A stretch of DNA of 42,637 nt. It comes from [Chlorobium] sp. 445. Its GTDB lineage: Bacteria; Bacteroidota; Chlorobiia; Chlorobiales; Thermochlorobacteraceae. A model generated the notes under the pieces. It had not been told where the DNA came from and made no database searches. It worked only from the letters and a program-made list of their open reading frames with translations. Each line of letters starts with the position of its first letter. Positions within the stretch are counted from its first letter, which is position 1. Location: positions 1 through 42,637 of the forward strand of contig NSLH01000023.1 in assembly GCA_002763895.1 (NCBI GenBank). Reading direction: 5' to 3'. The position numbers were made by a program, and so were the translations under genes. Shown one piece after another: positions 1 to 8,250 of the stretch.

Positions 1-1053
1 GTTAATCATATTGATTGCGTAGCCATCACGCAAGTTGTTCTGACCGCTCACAATGACACGCTCACCTTCTTTCAAGCCATCTATGACTTCCAGCATTTTT
101 CCTGCTTCCCTGCCAACCGTGATAGCTCTGAGTTTTGCTACACCATTTTCTGCCACGAATACTTCTGGCGCCCTGACGCTCCCAATCAGCGCTTCGCGTG
201 GAATCGTTAGTGCTTCACGCTCACCCAGCAAGGTAAAATTCACGCGCCCAAACATTCCGGCTTTGAGCGGATGCTCTTTGCTGTTGCTAAGCATAATTTC
301 AACAGGATAGGTATGCGCTTCATCGCCTTTTGCGCTAATTGTGGCAATCGTACCTTTGAATTTTATGCCAGGATAAACATCGGTGGTTACCTCAACTTCA
401 TCGCCCACCTTGAGCTTGAAGACATCTTGCTCTGCCACATTAACTTTGACTTTGAGCTTAGCAATATCAACGACATTTGCTACCGTCATGCCTGCGCTGA
501 CCATAGCGCCGATATCGACCTTGCGTTCCGTTACAATTCCTGAGATTGGTGTCGTGATACGTGTATCGCGCAACTGACGACGCGCCACAATGTATTGCGC
601 TTCAGCAGATTTGAAATTGAGCCGCGCCGACTCGACTTGCGCATCAGAAATACCGCCTTCCTTGAGCAGGGCTTCGTAGCGCTCAAGGTCCTTTTTGGCT
701 TTCTCGTAGGCTATTTCAGCAGATTTGAAATTGGCAAGTTTGAGTTCATCGTCGACTTGTGCAATCAAAGCACCAGCTGGCTTGTAATCACCAACTTTTG
801 CCCCAACTGCCACAACCCGTCCCGAAGTCTCGGAGACAATTGCCACGTCATTATTTGCCGTAATTGTTCCAATCAGCGAGAGCGTCTCACTCAGTTTGGT
901 TTTACTTACGCTGATTGTGGAGACAGATACGGCTTTTTCAGTTTCCAGACTTTTCGCGGCTTTTGCATCCGATTTGGCCTTGTTGTTTAGCAAGATTGCT
1001 ATGATGCCAGCTAGCACCGCAAGAACAATTACAGTGTTTCTCAGAATTTTCAT
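1..1053 (-). CDS. RND efflux periplasmic adaptor (HlyD/MFP family), C-terminus cut by window edge
   Basis: My own reading of the minus strand gives 351 codons from an ATG at 1053 with no stop before base 1, so the C-terminus lies outside the window. The start is MKILRNTVIVLAVLAGIIAI, an N-terminal membrane anchor or signal segment. It is followed by the usual adaptor order: a first lipoyl half (AIVSETSGRVVAVGAKVGD, about residues 72-90), a short alpha-helical hairpin rich in K/E/A, the second lipoyl half (RITTPISGIVTERKVDIGAM), a beta-barrel (LKVKVNVAEQDVFKLKVGDEV) and a membrane-proximal domain. Such proteins link an inner-membrane RND or ABC pump to an outer-membrane channel. The gene lies 72 nt downstream of a co-directional TetR gene, so drug or solvent efflux under TetR control is likely. 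The pump gene itself would be to the left of the window. The family is clear; the substrate is unknown. Confidence 0.88.
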   Translation of the reverse strand, partial: MKILRNTVIVLAVLAGIIAILLNNKAKSDAKAAKSLETEKAVSVSTISVSKTKLSETLSLIGTITANNDVAIVSETSGRVVAVGAKVGDYKPAGALIAQVDDELKLANFKSAEIAYEKAKKDLERYEALLKEGGISDAQVESARLNFKSAEAQYIVARRQLRDTRITTPISGIVTERKVDIGAMVSAGMTVANVVDIAKLKVKVNVAEQDVFKLKVGDEVEVTTDVYPGIKFKGTIATISAKGDEAHTYPVEIMLSNSKEHPLKAGMFGRVNFTLLGEREALTIPREALIGSVRAPEVFVAENGVAKLRAITVGREAGKMLEVIDGLKEGERVIVSGQNNLRDGYAINMIN

Positions 1054-1125
1054 TTTGCTTGCTCGTTAGTTTGATTTTCGTTGATAGTTAAACTCATTCA
1101 TAAACTCTTTGCGTGCATATCTAAG

Positions 1126-1827
1126 TCATGTTAGCAAGGCTACTTTTTTGGCTCTCGCTCTCGATGACAGCCGTTTTGGGCTTTCTACTTGCTTGGCTTT
1201 GATATACTCCAGAAACACACGCGCGATGTTCATCACGAACACTTTGCGATCTACCCCATCAAACATTGCTGTATGATTGCAACGCTCCGACGACATCATA
1301 ATTGCGCCCGCAATGGACGACCAGACCATCAACACGATTTCTCTCGGATTGATATCCTTGCGAAAAATGCCTTGCGCTATACCTTCTTTGATTAAATCTT
1401 CGGCTTGCTTAAAGCGCCGCCACTTTGCGTTTTGCAGTTGGGCTAAGCGCTCTGGCTCCACTTTACCATGCAGTGCCCCTGCATGAATAGCCATAAAAAT
1501 TCTCATGTAGTCTTGATGTTTCTGTGAAAAGTTGTAGTAGGCTTCGGTATGTGCAAGTAGTTTTTCCTCAATCGTCTTTGCAGTGCGCATTGCATCATCA
1601 ATCATCTCATCAATAGCAGCTAAGCCTTCTTCCGCCAGCGATACATACAGCTCTTCCTTGCTTTTGAAGTAAAGGTACAGCGTGCCTTTGGCAAGCTCGG
1701 ACTCGGCAGCCACCATATCCATCGATGCTTGCTCAAAGCCATGCTTAAAAAAAACTTCTTTGGCTGCCTTGAGAATCGCCTGACGGCGCTCCGCTTTTTC
1801 ACGCTCTTTGCGTTCGAGAATACTCAT
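1126..1827 (-). CDS. TetR/AcrR family transcriptional regulator
   Basis: A 233-residue protein with an N-terminal helix-turn-helix of TetR type at about residues 15-62 (RQAILKAAKEVFFKHGF, then ASMDMVAAESELAKGTLYLY and FKSKEELY). The rest is an all-helical ligand-binding and dimerisation domain. The C-terminal tail is basic (SSRARAKKV). Length is ordinary for the family. The efflux adaptor gene follows on the same strand after 72 nt, the usual arrangement of a local repressor with the pump it controls. A perfect 8-bp inverted repeat lies 77-97 nt upstream of its start (1904-1924) and is a candidate operator for autoregulation. The ligand cannot be predicted. The family assignment is secure from the HTH; the regulatory target is inferred from position. 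Confidence 0.9.
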   Translation of the reverse strand: MSILERKEREKAERRQAILKAAKEVFFKHGFEQASMDMVAAESELAKGTLYLYFKSKEELYVSLAEEGLAAIDEMIDDAMRTAKTIEEKLLAHTEAYYNFSQKHQDYMRIFMAIHAGALHGKVEPERLAQLQNAKWRRFKQAEDLIKEGIAQGIFRKDINPREIVLMVWSSIAGAIMMSSERCNHTAMFDGVDRKVFVMNIARVFLEYIKAKQVESPKRLSSRARAKKVALLT

Positions 1828-2157
1828 TGAGAAATGTTAGTTTTATAGAATGTTGTTATACTGCCAAATAGTTGCTTTGCCCACTGCTTTGACGCCAAGT
1901 CAATAAATGACCGAAAGTCATTTACGAAGATGGTAACGAAAGTTTCAGACTTTAAAGTTTCAGATGTAAAATTTTTTTGTAGAGCAAGGTGAGATATTGT
2001 GAGCGCATGCGCTGGCAGTTCGGACTAAAGAGAAAAGGACCTGATGGAAGTAACCTTCACTTAAGGTTTCGTTGTTGACTTTCGGCGAGGTGATTGCCTT
2101 GCTTTTGCAGCTTTGCTTAGATGGCTGCCTGTGCCCAGCACGCTCGTCTCATTGAGT
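1828..2157. other. Non-coding gap between tetR and the CDF transporter gene
   Basis: About 330 bases without a convincing gene. It holds the candidate TetR operator (1904-1924), a direct repeat AAAGTTTCAGA at 1939-1949 and 1954-1964, and a small inverted repeat AACCTT/AAGGTT (2052-2068). That inverted repeat is not followed by a T-run on either strand. No tRNA-like fold and no conserved short ORF was seen. Confidence 0.6.
1904..1924. promoter_or_regulatory. Palindromic candidate operator upstream of tetR
   Basis: Two perfect 8-bp arms, TAAATGAC (1904-1911) and GTCATTTA (1917-1924), flank the 5-nt centre CGAAA. It lies 77-97 nt upstream of the tetR start codon in an otherwise unstructured gap. 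The size and symmetry suit a TetR dimer. Binding is inferred, not shown. Confidence 0.6.
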
Positions 2158-3117
2158 TCAGTGATTGTGATTACAAGTTCTGAGCTCTCTTTTCTCTGCA
2201 GTTTCAGCTAGTGAGGCGTGCTTAATTTCTGCTTTGACTTTGTAGGTTTCTAACTGAATTGTGACATGCTCAATGCCAAAACGCTCCTTGAGCATCCTGT
2301 TGATGCAGAGAATCAGTTGCTCGCTGCAGTCATATTCATCGACGACGACATGGCAACTGAGCGCATTTACCCCTGATGTAATTGCCCAGACGTGCAAATC
2401 ATGCAAATCACATACATGCGTCATTTGGCGCAGTGCTTGCTCAAGCTCCTGAATGTTCAAATCCTTTGGCACAGATTCCAGCAGCACATCCACGGCTTCT
2501 GTGATCACACCCCACGAGCTTCTTACAATGAGCGCCGCAATTGCCATGCTGATAAGAGAGTCTACAAAGAGCCAGTTTGTAAAGTAAATAATGCTGGCGC
2601 CGATTACGACCCCAACGGAACCCAGTAAATCGCCAATCACGTGCAGATATGCGGCTCGCACATTAACACTCGTTTTACTTGTTTTGTGCAGCAGCAAGGC
2701 AGACACCACATTTGCTAGCAGCCCTATTGTACCAAATCCGAACATTTCCTCAATGTAGATGTGTTTGGGTTCATTTAGCCGCATAAGTGCTTCATAACAG
2801 ATGAGCAGCGACAGCGCACACAGTACAACCCCATTTGCCAGAGCCGCTAAAATTTCTACACGATAGTACCCGTAAGTACGCTCTGCAGTTGCTGGTTTTT
2901 TTGCAAACCAGACTGCTACCCACCCCAAGCCCAACGCCATCACATCGGTTGCCATATGTCCTGCATCAGCAAGCAACGCCAGACTGCCGCTGATGAGCCC
3001 GCCAATTAACTCCACCAGGAAAATTGCCGTCGTAATGAGGCTAGCCAGTGCCAAGCTCTGCTGCGCTGACTTACCAAGTTCTAACCGTTCGAGGTAGATA
3101 GAATGATTGTGTTCCAC
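2158..3117 (-). CDS. Cation diffusion facilitator (Zn/Co/Cd efflux, CzcD/ZitB type)
   Basis: A 319-residue inner-membrane protein with about six transmembrane helices and a C-terminal cytoplasmic domain (about residues 215-300). The two metal-binding HxxxD motifs of CzcD-type proteins are both present: H54-M-A-T-D58 in TM2 (context LLADAGHMATD) and H159-V-I-G-D163 in TM5. The cytoplasmic region carries HVCDLHDLHVWAITSG, a typical CDF C-terminal stretch, and the protein ends in a small His-rich tail (CNHNH). The family exports divalent metal ions, usually zinc, by proton antiport. The start is GTG at 3117. It lies 62 nt downstream of the asparaginase gene on the same strand and may be the last gene of that operon, though metal export has no obvious link to the upstream enzymes. 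Metal specificity is not decided by the sequence. Confidence 0.93.
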   Translation of the reverse strand: MEHNHSIYLERLELGKSAQQSLALASLITTAIFLVELIGGLISGSLALLADAGHMATDVMALGLGWVAVWFAKKPATAERTYGYYRVEILAALANGVVLCALSLLICYEALMRLNEPKHIYIEEMFGFGTIGLLANVVSALLLHKTSKTSVNVRAAYLHVIGDLLGSVGVVIGASIIYFTNWLFVDSLISMAIAALIVRSSWGVITEAVDVLLESVPKDLNIQELEQALRQMTHVCDLHDLHVWAITSGVNALSCHVVVDEYDCSEQLILCINRMLKERFGIEHVTIQLETYKVKAEIKHASLAETAEKRELRTCNHNH

Positions 3118-3179
3118 GGCAGTTACTTTTGTTTGCGCTTGTGTGTCTTCTCTCTCGTTACTTTCTTACTCTTCGCTTC

Positions 3180-4202
3180 CTATCTTGTGAGCTCGCCACG
3201 CAAGTTTTGCTCAATTTGGCGCCTGATGCGCTGTAAGGTCAGCGATGAATTGCCCAAAAGATAAAAAAGTTTTGCCAGCGTTGCTTCTGTCGTCATATCG
3301 TATCCAGAGAGCACTCCTGCCTCTTTGAGCCGATAGCCTCCAACATAACTTTGCATGTCGACTCGCCCCTCAAGACACTGCGAGACATTGACGATATAGA
3401 CGCCACGTTGTGTGGCTTCCCGAAAGACTTCAATCAAATCTGGATTGTCTGGAGCATTGCCCACGCCAAAGGTTTTTAGCACGAGCCCCTCAATCGGAGC
3501 ACGCAAGAAGTTTTGCACCACTTCTGGCGAGATACCCGGAAAGAGTGTCATCACGCCAATGCGCACCTGCTCTAACGACTTAACTTTGAACTTATTTTTT
3601 GGCTTAGGCAAAATGTTTTTCCAGTTGAGCCTAATGCTAACACCAGCAGTTGCCAGCGGTGGGTAGTTTGGTGATTCAAACGCACTAAACCCGCTGGCGC
3701 TTACCTTCACTGCGCGATTACCTCGCAAGAGCTTACCATTGAAATACAAACCTACTTCTGGAATCTGAAAGTTTGCTGCAAGGAACAACGCACCGATAAG
3801 ATTTTCGCGTCCATCAGAACGCAGCTCCATAAGTGGTAATTGTGCTCCTGTCAAAATGACGCTTTTGCTGAGGTTTTCGAGCATAAAGGAGAGTGCAGAT
3901 GCTGTGTAAGCCATCGTGTCTGTACCATGCAGAATAATGAATCCATCATAATCGTCGTAATGCGCCTCAATATCTCGTGCAATTGCTACCCACTGGTGCG
4001 GTGTCATATTAGCTGAATCTAAGAGCGGCTCATATTCATGGATTGTTACTTCAGGCAGTTCTGGTCGTGCAAACAGCGAGAGCGCTCGAAGTTGCTCTTC
4101 TAAGAAACCTTTTTCAGGTGCATAGCCCTTCTGCGTTTGTTTCATGCCAATTGTGCCACCTGTGTAGGCGACATAGATGCGCTTTCTTGACTTATGTCGC
4201 AC
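3180..4202 (-). CDS. ansA: Cytoplasmic type I L-asparaginase
   Basis: A 340-residue asparaginase hydrolysing L-asparagine to aspartate and ammonia. Both catalytic segments are visible: YTGGTIGM with the nucleophile threonine at about T14, and HGTDTMAYT with T94-D95. ILTGAQLPL and the ELRSDGRENLIGAL segment are also typical of the cytoplasmic bacterial enzyme. There is no signal peptide, as expected for type I. The start codon is GTG at 4202, 33 nt after the stop of the upstream amidohydrolase, so the genes are probably co-transcribed. In an operon with two exported amidohydrolases it may take part in using Asn- or isoAsp-containing peptides; this is an inference. The family call is secure. 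Confidence 0.93.
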   Translation of the reverse strand: MRHKSRKRIYVAYTGGTIGMKQTQKGYAPEKGFLEEQLRALSLFARPELPEVTIHEYEPLLDSANMTPHQWVAIARDIEAHYDDYDGFIILHGTDTMAYTASALSFMLENLSKSVILTGAQLPLMELRSDGRENLIGALFLAANFQIPEVGLYFNGKLLRGNRAVKVSASGFSAFESPNYPPLATAGVSIRLNWKNILPKPKNKFKVKSLEQVRIGVMTLFPGISPEVVQNFLRAPIEGLVLKTFGVGNAPDNPDLIEVFREATQRGVYIVNVSQCLEGRVDMQSYVGGYRLKEAGVLSGYDMTTEATLAKLFYLLGNSSLTLQRIRRQIEQNLRGELTR

Positions 4203-4235
4203 TTGCTTCGTTCGTATTCTGCAGTTTGTGAAGGC

Positions 4236-5438
4236 TCAATTGCACTGTTCTTTGACGATTTTGCCATTGATTATCACCGTGCACACATGCGAGGTATATT
4301 CAAATGGATCGCCGTCGTAGAGCACAAGGTCAGCATCCTTGCCTTTTTCAAGTGAGCCCACGCGCTTTGCAATCCCTAAAATTTCTGCGGCATCAATTGT
4401 GATTGTACGCAAAGCCTCTTCAAAACTTAGTCCATTTGCGGCAGCTACTGCTGCTTCGAAGAGCACGACACGCGTCTTTGGAACATAGGCTTCATAGCCG
4501 GACTGCAGCGCAACTTTAATTCCAGCTTTGCGCAATTTTGCGGCTGTCTCAAATGAGGCGTTTTCACCATCGCCGACATTGCGCATCATGGGTGGATGCA
4601 CAATCACTGGTACACCTGCTTTTTTGATGTCATCAATGACAAGGTAGGCTTCTGCAGCACCATCGAGCACAAGTTTGAAGCCAAACTCTTTTTGCAAGCG
4701 CAGTGCTGCAAGAATGTCCGTCGCTCGATGCGCCGTAAAGAGCGCCGGCAGCTTGCCCGATAGCACATCGTTTAGAACTTCAAGGCGCAAATCGCGCGCA
4801 GGTCGTTTGCTTGGGTCTTTGGCTTGCATGCGCTTGGCATAATCCTGTGCTTTGAGAAATTCTTCACGCAACATGGCTACACCTTTAGCTCGCGTACCCG
4901 GCTTTTTGTAATTCTGACTAACCGATGAGCCGAGTGTAAAGGCAACCATAGCAGGCGTTTGCACAATAGCTTCGGATACCGTGTTCGCATCCGTTTTAAC
5001 AATCATGGTCTGTCCACTTGAGAGTGCACCCGGTCCATGTCCTGTATGCACGGTTGTTACGCCAAAGTCGCGCAGCCACTTCACAAGCCGCTCTTCAGCG
5101 TTGTAAGCATCCTCAGCACGCAGCTCTGGCTGAATGGCTTCAGAGAGTTCGAGTTGGTCTTGGTCGTGATTGTAGTTCAAAATACCTGCCAGACCGACGA
5201 CCGAATGTGCGTCAATGAGTCCGGGCGTAACCACTTTGGCTCTGAGCATGCGATAGCCACTTGGAATCGGGAGATTGACGCCCACAGCTTCGATTTTGCC
5301 ATTTTTAATGAGCACCACACCATTTTTCAGCGGCGCTCCTGCCATAGTGTAGACAGCTTCGCCTTGCACGGCAATCTGCGCTGTGGCTTCTGCAAGCAGT
5401 GCCAGCCAAAGTCCGAGAGTGAAAATCCTTGTTTTCAT
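4236..5438 (-). CDS. Exported amidohydrolase-family protein with degenerate metal site
   Basis: A 400-residue protein with a signal peptide (MKTRIFTLGLWLALLAEATA, then Q) and the overall imidazolonepropionase-like amidohydrolase fold: an N-terminal beta-sandwich, the motif PGLIDAHSVVG, and the C-terminal EKGKDADLVLYDGDPFE. Compared with its neighbour (5435-6769), key ligands are changed. The metal HxH is HSV (second His lost), the LHH segment is LDG, and the HTDD segment with the catalytic Asp is QSGYE. TAHRATDI is kept. Its ATG overlaps the upstream stop by four bases (ATGA) and follows a strong GGGAGGAG ribosome-binding site, so the two proteins are probably made together. It could be a non-catalytic partner or have a different chemistry. 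The fold is clear; function is uncertain. Confidence 0.85.
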   Translation of the reverse strand: MKTRIFTLGLWLALLAEATAQIAVQGEAVYTMAGAPLKNGVVLIKNGKIEAVGVNLPIPSGYRMLRAKVVTPGLIDAHSVVGLAGILNYNHDQDQLELSEAIQPELRAEDAYNAEERLVKWLRDFGVTTVHTGHGPGALSSGQTMIVKTDANTVSEAIVQTPAMVAFTLGSSVSQNYKKPGTRAKGVAMLREEFLKAQDYAKRMQAKDPSKRPARDLRLEVLNDVLSGKLPALFTAHRATDILAALRLQKEFGFKLVLDGAAEAYLVIDDIKKAGVPVIVHPPMMRNVGDGENASFETAAKLRKAGIKVALQSGYEAYVPKTRVVLFEAAVAAANGLSFEEALRTITIDAAEILGIAKRVGSLEKGKDADLVLYDGDPFEYTSHVCTVIINGKIVKEQCN

Positions 5439-6769
5439 CTTTCTCCTCCCATTTCCGATTGACCGTTATCGTCCAAGGCATCTGCACCGCGATAGACGCT
5501 ATGCCCACCGACGGCATACTTGTAGTCGTCAGGATTTGAGCGGTCGTAGACTTTTTGTCCTTCCACCCAAGTCTGCAGCACGTGTGTATAGACACTGAAG
5601 GGGTCACCAGAGAGAATGATAAAATCAGCATCCTTACCTTTTTCAAGTGAGCCAATGCGATCTTGCAAATCCAGCATGCGTGCGCCTGCAAGGGTCAAGG
5701 CTTCTAAGGCTTTTTTGCGTGACATACCTGCGCGCACGGCTAAACCTGCTGAACGCAAAAAGAGTCGTGAATCGGTAATGCTATCATCGGTATGAAACGC
5801 GACATCTACACCGGCTTCTTCCAACACACGACCATTTTCAAAGCGAATATCGACCGCCTCTAACTTTCCGCCTGGGGAATCCAGCACAATGATTGAGCAA
5901 GGGGCTTTTGCAGCGGCAATTTCTTTGGCGACTTTCCAGGCTTCGCTGACATGATGCAAGACCACACGAAAACCAAATTCTTTGGCAAGACGCAACACTG
6001 TAAGAATATCATCATGCCGGTGCGTGTGATGATGCACGATGCGCTTGCCCTCCAGCACTTGCAGCAGACACTCCATATCAAGGTCGCGCTTCGGCAATTT
6101 TTCTTTGTCATTTCCAGCCGCTTTGATTTTCTCACGATAATCTTGGGCTTTGAGATAGATGATGCGCACGACGGATGCCGACTTGCCACGTGTGCCTGTA
6201 AAGGGCGCTGGACGTAGTGGATTAGTGCCATTTGCCATTTTGAGTCCACCTGCAATCTCATTCGTTGCATCTTTGACGAAGAGCATGTCTTCGATCGAGT
6301 TTGCGTCTTTGCGCAGTTTGAGATAGACAGTCTGTCCGCTCATCAAGTGTCCAGAGCCCGGCATGATGTTGACGGTTGTAATGCCCCCGACCAAGGCTTT
6401 TTTGAAGTTTGTTGCTCTTGGGTCAATCGCGTCTAAAATGCGCACACTGGGATGCAAGGTGCTCGAGGCATCGCCGCCATCACCACGCCCAATGTGCGAA
6501 TGTGTATCGACTAAGCCGGGCATAATCACTTTGCCCTCAACATTGTGTTCCACAGCACCCGATGGCACTGGCACTTCACCGGATTTGCCGACCGCCACAA
6601 TTTTCCCACCTTGCACCACTAACACCCCATTTTCAATCGGCTCACCGACAATTGGGTAAATCAATGCTCCACGAAAAACCTGCGCCGTCTCTTGCGCACG
6701 CAGAGGAACTGCGAAGAAAAGTATCAGACATAACACGAGGGAGAAGCGACAAGTTGTGTTGTTTATCAT
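5435..6769 (-). CDS. Exported amidohydrolase (imidazolonepropionase-like metal hydrolase)
   Basis: A 444-residue enzyme of the amidohydrolase superfamily. I choose the ATG at 6769 because it starts a good signal peptide (MINNTTCRFSLVLCLILFFA, then VPLRAQ); the frame is open 46 codons further upstream but that part is not signal-like. Metal-site elements are intact: LVDTHSHIG (HxH), VHHHTHRHDDI, VVLHHVSEAW and AFHTDDSIT with the catalytic Asp. The C-terminus has the usual EKGKDADFIILSGDPFS. The family hydrolyses amide or ester bonds in cyclic or peptide-like substrates; the actual substrate is not evident. It is the first gene of a four-gene minus-strand run and overlaps the second, degenerate amidohydrolase by four bases. 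Confidence 0.88.
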   Translation of the reverse strand: MINNTTCRFSLVLCLILFFAVPLRAQETAQVFRGALIYPIVGEPIENGVLVVQGGKIVAVGKSGEVPVPSGAVEHNVEGKVIMPGLVDTHSHIGRGDGGDASSTLHPSVRILDAIDPRATNFKKALVGGITTVNIMPGSGHLMSGQTVYLKLRKDANSIEDMLFVKDATNEIAGGLKMANGTNPLRPAPFTGTRGKSASVVRIIYLKAQDYREKIKAAGNDKEKLPKRDLDMECLLQVLEGKRIVHHHTHRHDDILTVLRLAKEFGFRVVLHHVSEAWKVAKEIAAAKAPCSIIVLDSPGGKLEAVDIRFENGRVLEEAGVDVAFHTDDSITDSRLFLRSAGLAVRAGMSRKKALEALTLAGARMLDLQDRIGSLEKGKDADFIILSGDPFSVYTHVLQTWVEGQKVYDRSNPDDYKYAVGGHSVYRGADALDDNGQSEMGGER

Positions 6770-6885
6770 TGATGTCTGTCTGCTTTTTCTGCTGTTACAA
6801 CCTGCGTAAAGATAAAACTTTATCAACTGCTCTGAAGCACAGTGTTCGTTTTGCAGGAGAAATTTTGTACTCCTCAAACATGTCG

Positions 6886-6919
6886 TTGTATAAAAAATCT
6901 TTCGCACGCGCTAACTTTG
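6886..6919 (+). promoter_or_regulatory. Bacteroidota-type promoter for iscX
   Basis: TAACTTTG at 6912-6919 matches the TAnnTTTG -7 element known from Bacteroidetes sigma-A promoters. A TTG at 6886-6888 is 23 nt upstream, within the spacing reported for that group. The element ends 37 nt before the iscX ATG. An overlapping sigma-70-like pair (TTGTAC 6865-6870, TATAAA 6889-6894, spacer 18) is an alternative. Matches are by eye. Confidence 0.5.
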
Positions 6920-6956
6920 CAGCAACACATTACAATTAACTCAAACTTTTATCGTT

Positions 6957-7166
6957 ATGAAACTGACTTGGAATGACGCTGAAGACATTGGCATTTTGCT
7001 TCAAGAAAAATATCCTGATATTGATCCGCTCACGGTACGTTTTACTGACTTGCATCGCTATGTCACCGAGTTACCTGATTTTGTCGACGATCCGAAAGCC
7101 TCCAATGAAGGCAAATTAGAAGCCATTCAAATGGCATGGTATGAAGAGTGGAAAAGCGCAAAGTAG
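6957..7166 (+). CDS. iscX: Fe-S cluster assembly protein IscX
   Basis: A 69-residue acidic protein that aligns along its length with E. coli IscX (YfhJ): LTWNDAEDIG, YPDIDPLTVRFTDLHRYV, LPDFVDDPKASNEGKLEAIQ and MAWYEEW all have direct counterparts. IscX binds the cysteine desulfurase IscS and iron and tunes Fe-S cluster assembly in the cytoplasm. The size is normal for the family. Here it stands alone, with none of iscS, iscU, hscA or fdx beside it, so its partners must be encoded elsewhere. A Bacteroidota-type promoter lies just upstream. It converges with the flavodoxin gene, with a 45-nt gap. Identification is confident because the family is small and highly conserved. Confidence 0.92.
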   Translation: MKLTWNDAEDIGILLQEKYPDIDPLTVRFTDLHRYVTELPDFVDDPKASNEGKLEAIQMAWYEEWKSAK

Positions 7167-7211
7167 CATGCGCTTGCCACCTTAAGAGCCTGACAGAGTA
7201 GAGCTTAATGT

Positions 7212-7675
7212 TTAAGCTGAACTTTTTTCCAGCAATGCCGTGGCTTTGCGGTAGATTTCATCAGCGAACTCTACAGGTGCTTGCGGGTTATTTTTTTCAA
7301 CTAGCCCGAAGAGTTTTTCAGCAATAACCTTGTGATTGAGCAAGCGCAAACTTAGTTGCGGTCGATAGAGAAACTGCGCTGTTACTTCTGGTCCACCAAA
7401 GACCATAAAGAACGCCACGAGTTTGTTCTTGCTTTTTCGAGCAAATTGCTCTGATTGAGTGCGCCAATAAAATTAGGAGACATGGCAAGGTTGTAAATTG
7501 GTGTGCCAAGAATCACCACATCGAACTCCTCGAGGAAGCTGTAATCGGCACGAGGTGGTGTTTTTGCTTTTTCCACATAAAACCCGCGCTCGACGAGTGT
7601 TTGTCCGATGGTGTCAATAATACGGTCAGTTGAGCCGCCTGTGGTGAGGGCGTCATAAAGAATGATGGCTTTCAT
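7212..7675 (-). CDS. Flavodoxin-like protein, reading frame broken by one base
   Basis: An ATG at 7675 opens a flavodoxin-type sequence: MKAIILYDALTTGGSTDRII with the FMN phosphate loop, then FDVVILGTPIYNLAMSPNF. This frame stops near 7382. The continuation (FFMVFGGPEVTAQF and onward to ALLEKSSA) is in the next frame, ending at 7212. Adding one A to the A5 run at 7433-7437 joins them as LEKSKNKLVAFFMVFGG and yields a normal flavodoxin of 154 residues. Adding a base at 7422-7424 also works. Flavodoxins carry electrons through bound FMN in the cytoplasm, often substituting for ferredoxin. The break may be a sequencing error (see findings) or a real mutation. Confidence 0.8.
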
Positions 7676-7724
7676 TTGTCGTGATTATTTAAGAGTTAAT
7701 TGTCGACACAAACCTGCGAAAATA

Positions 7725-8234
7725 TCATTCTACGATTTCGACAGGTGTATGGATGCTTACTAACGTTTTCAGTTCTTCCAGATCTTTGTTTTTCATCCGA
7801 ATGCAGCCTTCAGTTGCACATGTGCCAATAGAACTCTCGTCATGCGTACCGTGAATACCGATGCCTTTCCATTCCTTGCCCGACTTTGTGCGCTCTTTAC
7901 TTGTATGCAATCTTAGAAACCACGGTCCATAGGCACCAGCAATTTCACCTTTACCATCTTTGAAATCATGTGTCCAATTGCGCGCATCTTGAATTTGCGA
8001 GATATAGAATTTACCTTCTGGTGTGCGCATATCGCCAACGGCTTGCTTATCGCCTGCGTTTTTTCCGACGGCAATTGGGTACGAGGCTTCAAGTGTCCTG
8101 CCATTGTAGAGGTAGAGCCTAAACTCACTTTTTTTGATGAGAATATGCCGTGTTCGCTTTTCTTGCAATGTATCGACGAGTAGATTCGGTCTAAATTCGC
8201 TGAATAGCAAAAGCGCAAGAAAAATCAGCAGCAT
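7725..8234 (-). CDS. L,D-transpeptidase (YkuD domain), exported
   Basis: A 169-residue protein with an N-terminal hydrophobic segment (MLLIFLALLLFSEF) and a YkuD catalytic domain filling the rest. The catalytic motif reads GIHGTHDESSIG followed by TCATEGCIRM: H128, the nucleophile C144 and R146 are present. The residues before the nucleophile are T-E-G rather than the commonest S-H-G, a variant in the second-shell histidine position. These enzymes make 3-3 peptidoglycan crosslinks or attach proteins to the wall in the periplasm. The gene is divergent from the ferritin-like gene with a 63-nt shared spacer. The family is clear; the exact wall reaction is not. Confidence 0.9.
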   Translation of the reverse strand: MLLIFLALLLFSEFRPNLLVDTLQEKRTRHILIKKSEFRLYLYNGRTLEASYPIAVGKNAGDKQAVGDMRTPEGKFYISQIQDARNWTHDFKDGKGEIAGAYGPWFLRLHTSKERTKSGKEWKGIGIHGTHDESSIGTCATEGCIRMKNKDLEELKTLVSIHTPVEIVE

Positions 8235-8250
8235 TGTTAGTTTCTTTCAG

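Noticed and set aside
2052-2068. AACCTT/AAGGTT inverted repeat in the tetR-CDF gap
   Set aside because: Short arms and no T-tract; no role can be supported.
6811-6824. GATAAA/TTTATC inverted repeat in the amidohydrolase-iscX spacer
   Set aside because: Only 6-bp arms, AT-rich, easily found by chance.
7202-7218. AGCTTAA/TTAAGCT hairpin between iscX and flavodoxin genes
   Set aside because: Short AT-rich stem overlapping the flavodoxin stop, with no T-run; could be a weak convergent terminator but unsupported.
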